From Buxus sempervirens (Eukaryota > Streptophyta > Magnoliopsida > Buxales > Buxaceae), in the NCBI GenBank assembly GCA_947561395.2, contig OX387184.1, forward strand, positions 44,748,932 through 44,812,931: a DNA stretch of 64,000 nucleotides, read 5' to 3'. How positions within the stretch are numbered: the stretch's first letter is position 1; each line of letters starts with the position of its first letter. The translations under genes and the position numbers were made by a program. Shown here piece after piece: positions 59,485-64,000 of this stretch. The notes beneath the pieces were generated by a model. That model had not been told where the DNA came from. It ran no database searches and was given only the letters and a program-made list of their open reading frames with translations.

Positions 59485-60045
59485 ATGGAAGAATTGTGCA
59501 ATGATATCTTATTTAAAAAAAAAAGAGAAGAAGAAGAAGAAGAAAGAGAGAAAGAGAAAGAAAAAGCTATAACAAGTGGCGATACATGCGATGAAAACAA
59601 ATTGGCTAAGTCTATGCACACGGAGGACCAAATCCAATCTCCGAAGTGTGTTCCTTCTGTTAAGGAGTCTGTTAAACCAATGACTACTAGTGTTCCAAAT
59701 CCAAATTTTCACGACTTCAACCATCGACCAGGATCAAACTAAGAGGTCCTTTGGAAATAATCAGGTTTGGGTTGCATATGATGATGGCATGGCTCGTTAT
59801 TATGCTATGATTCATAGAGTGATTAAAGATGGGGATCAGTTGGTTTAACTAAAAAGTAAACAATTAACTTTGTCCAATAAATTGGATCGGTTCTGTTTTT
59901 TTTTACATAGGGGGATTTCAAGATTGGCACATAAAGTCAATAATTCTCTCATACAAGGCTAGGTGGACAAAAGGCACATGAAGCACAATTCTAATATTTC
60001 CCCAGAAGGGAGATGTGTGGGAACTTCTCATATAAATCTACTTGT
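59485..60045 (+). pseudogene. DUF3444 (DnaJ-family C-terminal domain) pseudogene fragment
   Basis: DUF3444 is the C-terminal domain of a large plant group of J-domain proteins of poorly known function. The frame starting 59485 (MEELCND) is low-complexity (Glu/Arg/Lys) and leads to VPNPNFHDFNHRPGSN, matching the domain's 'DP(D/E)FHDF' entry; a stop follows at about 59740. After a frame change the sequence reads NQVWVAYDDGMARYYAMIHRVIK (59758-59827, here 23 residues with the domain's QVWAxYDDDDGMPR core). Near 59963-60030 a third part reads WTKGT, a stop, then FPQKGDVWEL. The motifs are in the right order and spacing. No J-domain is upstream. Several stops make it non-functional. Confidence 0.75.
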
Positions 60046-60485
60046 CCAAAGCGTCAATGTATGACCCCCAAGATGAATTTATCATGGCCATTGATGTAAT
60101 CATGAGATCATGGGCATTATGGGTTTGTGGGAGTCTCAAACAGAACCCCAAAATTTCTTAAGATGAACCCAGTTGGAAAAGATTGCTTTGGAAACATTAG
60201 ATGGCTCCATATTTGAGATTAATGCTATTACACGTCATTGCATGCTTTATTACTCGTTCTAGGAGTGACAATCCCAATTGAAAAGGTTCCTATGTTACAT
60301 TGGCTAATATCATTATGACATGTAACTAGTTCATCCGATTCACGAGGCTCGTGTACATCGGAGTTTTCTTATGTTGAGAGATGCTTTTGGACCATAGTTA
60401 ATTCGCCAAATCTCCATAAATATTGAGAGAGGTAAAACATATAGAATATGTTCTTCCTATACAATCAAAAAATGTGGAGACCCAG
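60046..60485. other. Spacer downstream of the DUF3444 pseudogene
   Basis: It may hold the decayed remainder of the domain, but I could not align it with confidence. No other feature. Confidence 0.35.
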
Positions 60486-62754
60486 TGTGAGACATGGGAA
60501 CAAATCACCGGAGTGATCATCCCTCCGTCAACACACGGGCTCAACACAAAAGTGGGAGAGTCGCCACCATTCATGATTTTGGGGTGAGAATGGACACCAA
60601 AGAGTTCAAAAATAAGCAAAAAGTGAAAAAAGAAACATTCTAGGATAAAAATAATCCTACTTGAAAATCAAATCCAGAGATGGGTAAGGGGATTAGATTA
60701 TGAAAGGGGGAAGGTGTTAGGCACCCCCATTCATCCATGCAAAGTGGTTGCCAAGTGTATGTTCATGCTAAAAAGATAGAAAGTAAGAAAGCTTGCTAAA
60801 CATCATGAAAAACCTTGAAAAATGTCAAATGTATGATATTTTCACATGAAGATCTAAATGGATTCTAGATCCTCTCTTATGTCAATATCATTTCTGGAAT
60901 ATCTCAAAAGATGGAAATCAAAGCTCAAGTTACTCAAAACCAAGTTAAATCAAATCCGGAAAATTCGGTAAAAAGTATGCCATTTGCCTTGAAATCATTC
61001 AAATCCAATTCTAAATTGAACCAAACCAGATCCATTTGAAAGATTAGGGTAAATAAGAGTCTCATGCAAAATTTCACTTCATTCCGATGAAAAATCTAGG
61101 AGTTATGCTCCTTTGAAGTTGCTGCTGGGGATTTTTAAAAGTGGTAAGTGGGCAACTTTGGAAAATTGTCTAGAAAAATCCACTACATAAAAGTCCACGA
61201 AATTTGGTGTGATTGAAGTTTGTATGGCCATCTTTCCATAGAAACTAGCCTCATACAAAAATCCCTTCGGTTGTGCCTTGGGTGGTCTCCCGAACAGGCC
61301 CCGAAGATCACAGATTTACCCAGAAAAGTACAAATGAACAGTTCTGAGTAAATCGGCTACCAATAATTCAAATGGAATCCAAAAATTATGAAACTAACTG
61401 GATTTGAAAATAGACTCATAAAGGAGTACTCAGAAACAAAAATAACTCGAATCGGACTTAAATCGAACACATGGCGCTCCGTCGAAGTGACAAGTTCTGT
61501 ATTTGAACCTGAACTGTCCACTCAACTTCGACAGGGAGGTGTCAAAAATCCGCTAGATAGAAATTTGTGAAATTTGGTGGAAATAAACTAGACAGCCTCA
61601 CCTTTCTCATGGTTCTGGAATCGCCCCAAAATTCATCCGGATGATGAAGTTATGGGCGTCCGAAGTAAGGGTACAGGTGCTGTCAAGCTAAGCCACTTTT
61701 GAAGAAAACCAAATCCGAAAATTGACAAAAAGTGTGTGATTCGTGTGAGATGAATCCAAAACCTTTGAAAAACATTTAAAAACACTCCAGAATTTGATTG
61801 AGGCCATTTATTGGAGATTTATCACAATGAATGTAATAAATCCCCAAATGTGAGCCTATTCACCAAAAAAGTGTAATATGTGTGCAAAAGTGAAAAACCA
61901 AGCAAGATCAATACAACATGCATATAGATTCAACAAAATAGGTTCTAGCATAGCCTAGGGTTCCGTTCCATTATCGTTTCCCTCTGTTCTCTTTAAGATA
62001 ATCAAGGGTACTTTGAATATGGAACGGTTTACAATCAATCAAAAAGGCCTTATGCTACATAGGTTCTAGCACTAGGGTCAATCCCCAGTCTCGTTTCTCC
62101 TAGATCCGCCTTCACGTTTTACGGCTAGGGGAGTCTTGAGATACTTTGAGCCGGGGAAGGATTTCCACACATACAAACAAGGCTTTACACTACAGAAAGG
62201 TAGAAGAAGAGATCTAGATCTAGGAATGTAAAGACAGAAAATAAAAAGAAAAGTTGAGGCTTACCTGAGTTCTGGAGGCGATTTCACAGCGGTTTTCTTC
62301 TTCTCTTGGAGTTCTTCTTTGCGAGAATTCAAAACAAGAGTTGTGTGCCATTTGCTCAAGGAGGAGGCTCCTATTTATAGGCAAAGGCTAAGGTCATTGG
62401 TAGACACAACTTAATGTCTAGAACCCCTCCAACCTTAATCCTAAGGTTATTTCCGAGATTTCCCCTCATTTAATGAGGGACATGATGGTAAAAGTGAAAA
62501 GCTCTCGGAAAACCCTAATTTTGAGCAAACTTAAGGTATCCGGTATATCAGGCCGGATAACAAAGGGCTTTAAGGTATCCGGTACATGGTACCGGATACA
62601 CTAAGGCTCACATGTATCCGGTATGAGTATCCGGATACGGGAAGGAGTACTTGTATCCGGATACAGGTAAAAGTTTATTTTCTTCAAATTCTGTGCTGGC
62701 TTTCCAGGAGATAATGATTTTTGATGATTGTTTGTGCAATTTGGGGTGTCTACA
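60486..62754 (-). mobile_element. Solo LTR C (minus strand) with perfect TSD CCCAG
   Basis: On the minus strand it opens TGTAGACACCCCAAATTGCA (from 62754) and closes CCATGTCTCACA (at 60486). CCCAG flanks both sides (60481-60485 and 62755-62759). A TATA-like CCTATAAATAGG on the minus strand is at about 62370-62384. It is the same family as LTR A (15157-17578), with the family motif GGTGTTAGGCACCCCC at about 60713-60728. The U3 carries a palindromic GTATCCGGATAC array in place of LTR A's GTGCGGTT cluster. No internal region. Confidence 0.9.
62526..62675. repeat. GTATCCGG(T/A)A(T/C) palindromic array in LTR C U3
   Basis: About seven occurrences of a TATCCGG core, including GTATCCGGATAC-type full palindromes at about 62615-62640 and 62653-62667 and hybrids GGTATCCGGTATATC, GGTACCGGATAC. 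They sit between the LTR start and its TATA box. Confidence 0.85.
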
Positions 62755-62759
62755 CCCAG

Positions 62760-64000
62760 TCAAATATATTAGTGGTTGACCCCTGTCAATATATTGACTC
62801 GGTTAAGTCCCTAGAATAAAGGCTTATGATTGGTGCTGTGCAGGGTTTAGTGTGCCTGCACACTCACCATGTACAAGTATTAGGAAATGGGCTAATTTAG
62901 TCTTTTCACTTTTAAGTTAGGGGTTTGGAAAAAAAAAACCTAATCTCCATCTCCTTTCATTCAATCGCAGGAGGCAAAAAGAAACCTATAAGGGGGAGGA
63001 GAGAAATCCAAGACACTAACTAATCTTCTTCAAATCAACTCTGCAACAGGAAGGTAAGTTCGGTTATTAATCCTTCTATGAATGCATATATTCAAATCAA
63101 TGAAAGAATTAAATCGTTTTAATCTCTACATGATGAAACAAATCGTAGGAACGTAGCATTTGGATTTTGTCATTAGTTTCTTTATAGTCTACGAACCCAG
63201 CGGCTTGAGCCCAATGGCTTGCATTCAATGATTATATGCAAGTCTTCATTTATTATTTCTCCTTCGTTCTTTTTTTTGATAATGTATTACTTCTTTCGTT
63301 CGATGCTAGATGGGCGACTGGTTTGGGTGTCTGGGGTTCTGCGACTGACAAATGAATGAGGGTTCTTTAATTCGTACTTTAGTGAATGACTGTAACTCGT
63401 TTTGTTTGTAATTATTAGTATCTTAATTTGGTCTGATTCGTCTCCTTCGGTGTTCGGGTTCTACGTTTAAAGGTTGGGTTTGTGTTTCGCAAATTCGTCC
63501 TTTAGTGGAATTCTCTAGGAAATCTCGTAGAGATGATGACTGATGGGTTTTACTTTTCATATTTACTTTTTGGTTAAAGGAAACAAAGGTTATTACAAAA
63601 ATAAACATGAGAACATATGACATGTTGGACTTTTCTCAAATTGTCGTTTGTGGGTTATGGATTTCTCTAAAACCTTGACACATGCAATGTAAAATCATGA
63701 TGACATGGACCTTTATAAGCTCTTTACGTTTACAAGAGATGGTAAGACAGTGTAAAGATGAATTCCTCTTCTCCTCTCTCATATTCATAGTAGAAAATTA
63801 TTGTTATTCAAATTTCATAATGTGACTATTTCTTTAAAATGGAGTTGTTCTATGTATTGAGAAATACGTAAACATTGCAGAATTATGTGTTAGTATTGAG
63901 TATTATGTTTATAATGATTATTCTAGATTGTATAAACCTAGGGTTTCAATTATATATAATTCCTTGTGAATTCACTTGTATTGTTAGCACTATTTATGTT
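62760..64000 (+). promoter_or_regulatory. Possible promoter, leader exon and intron start of a gene beyond the window
   Basis: CCTATAAGGGGGAGGAGAG at about 62979 could be a TATA region. It is followed by a C/A-rich leader (63000-63052) and a strong donor GGAAG|GTAAGTTCGG at 63052/63053. T-rich intron-like sequence without an ORF follows to the end. This is typical of a plant gene with an intron in its leader, but no coding part is in the window, so the call is tentative. Confidence 0.35.

Overview
This is a nuclear window from a flowering plant, very probably a eudicot. It is AT-rich, gene-poor and dominated by nested transposable elements. The plant assignment rests on a near-intact NIP7 gene, a two-exon gene of the plant family I recognise as DUF6821, decayed remnants of a chloroplast ribonucleoprotein gene and a DUF3444 gene, plant L1-type LINEs whose ORF1 has a DUF4283-like region and a zinc knuckle, an Au-type SINE, and Ty3/Gypsy LTRs. 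I cannot name the species.

Layout. 1-11.05 kb is a pile of long LTRs (about 1.3-3.1 kb each) in both orientations, with one dated-looking event: a solo LTR at 6251-8738 with a perfect CTCCA target duplication, inserted inside an older LTR. 11.4-14.6 kb is a candidate long inverted-repeat DNA element carrying a small retroposon with a perfect 17-bp duplication. 14.9-17.8 kb is a MITE with about 130-bp inverted repeats, split by a solo LTR (15157-17578, TSD TGTAT). 17.8-23.7 kb is a near full-length but broken L1-type LINE ending about 460 bp before the start codon of a host gene.

The host gene (exon 1 at 24122-24973, exon 2 at 34017-34148, 327 residues) has a 9-kb intron holding a truncated LINE, a Tourist-like MITE and a Mutator-like MITE built from consecutive hairpins. 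36.06-36.8 kb holds the first two exons of a broken chloroplast RNA-binding protein gene. 36.9-39.2 kb holds an eroded Gypsy fragment and an Au-like SINE, and 39.99-41.02 kb a truncated antisense LINE with its duplication. NIP7 lies on the minus strand at 41989-42552 with a probable intron in its leader. A hAT-like element with an 8-bp duplication is at 47007-47794.

48.7-59 kb is again a retroelement nest: a Gypsy LTR plus gag fossil, then a large tail-to-tail LTR palindrome (50780-56511) with another solo LTR inside it, then the 5' end of a different minus-strand retroelement and another LTR. A composite minisatellite (58970-59390), a DUF3444 pseudogene (59485-60045) and a third solo LTR (60486-62754, TSD CCCAG) follow. 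The last 1.2 kb looks like a promoter and leader of a gene running off the window.

There is no operon-like or jointly acting gene set. The working host genes I can support are NIP7 and the DUF6821-type membrane protein. The most unusual signals are structural: the hairpin-chain MITE, the LTR palindrome joining two unrelated insertion sites, and short palindromic arrays that differ between LTRs of one family.
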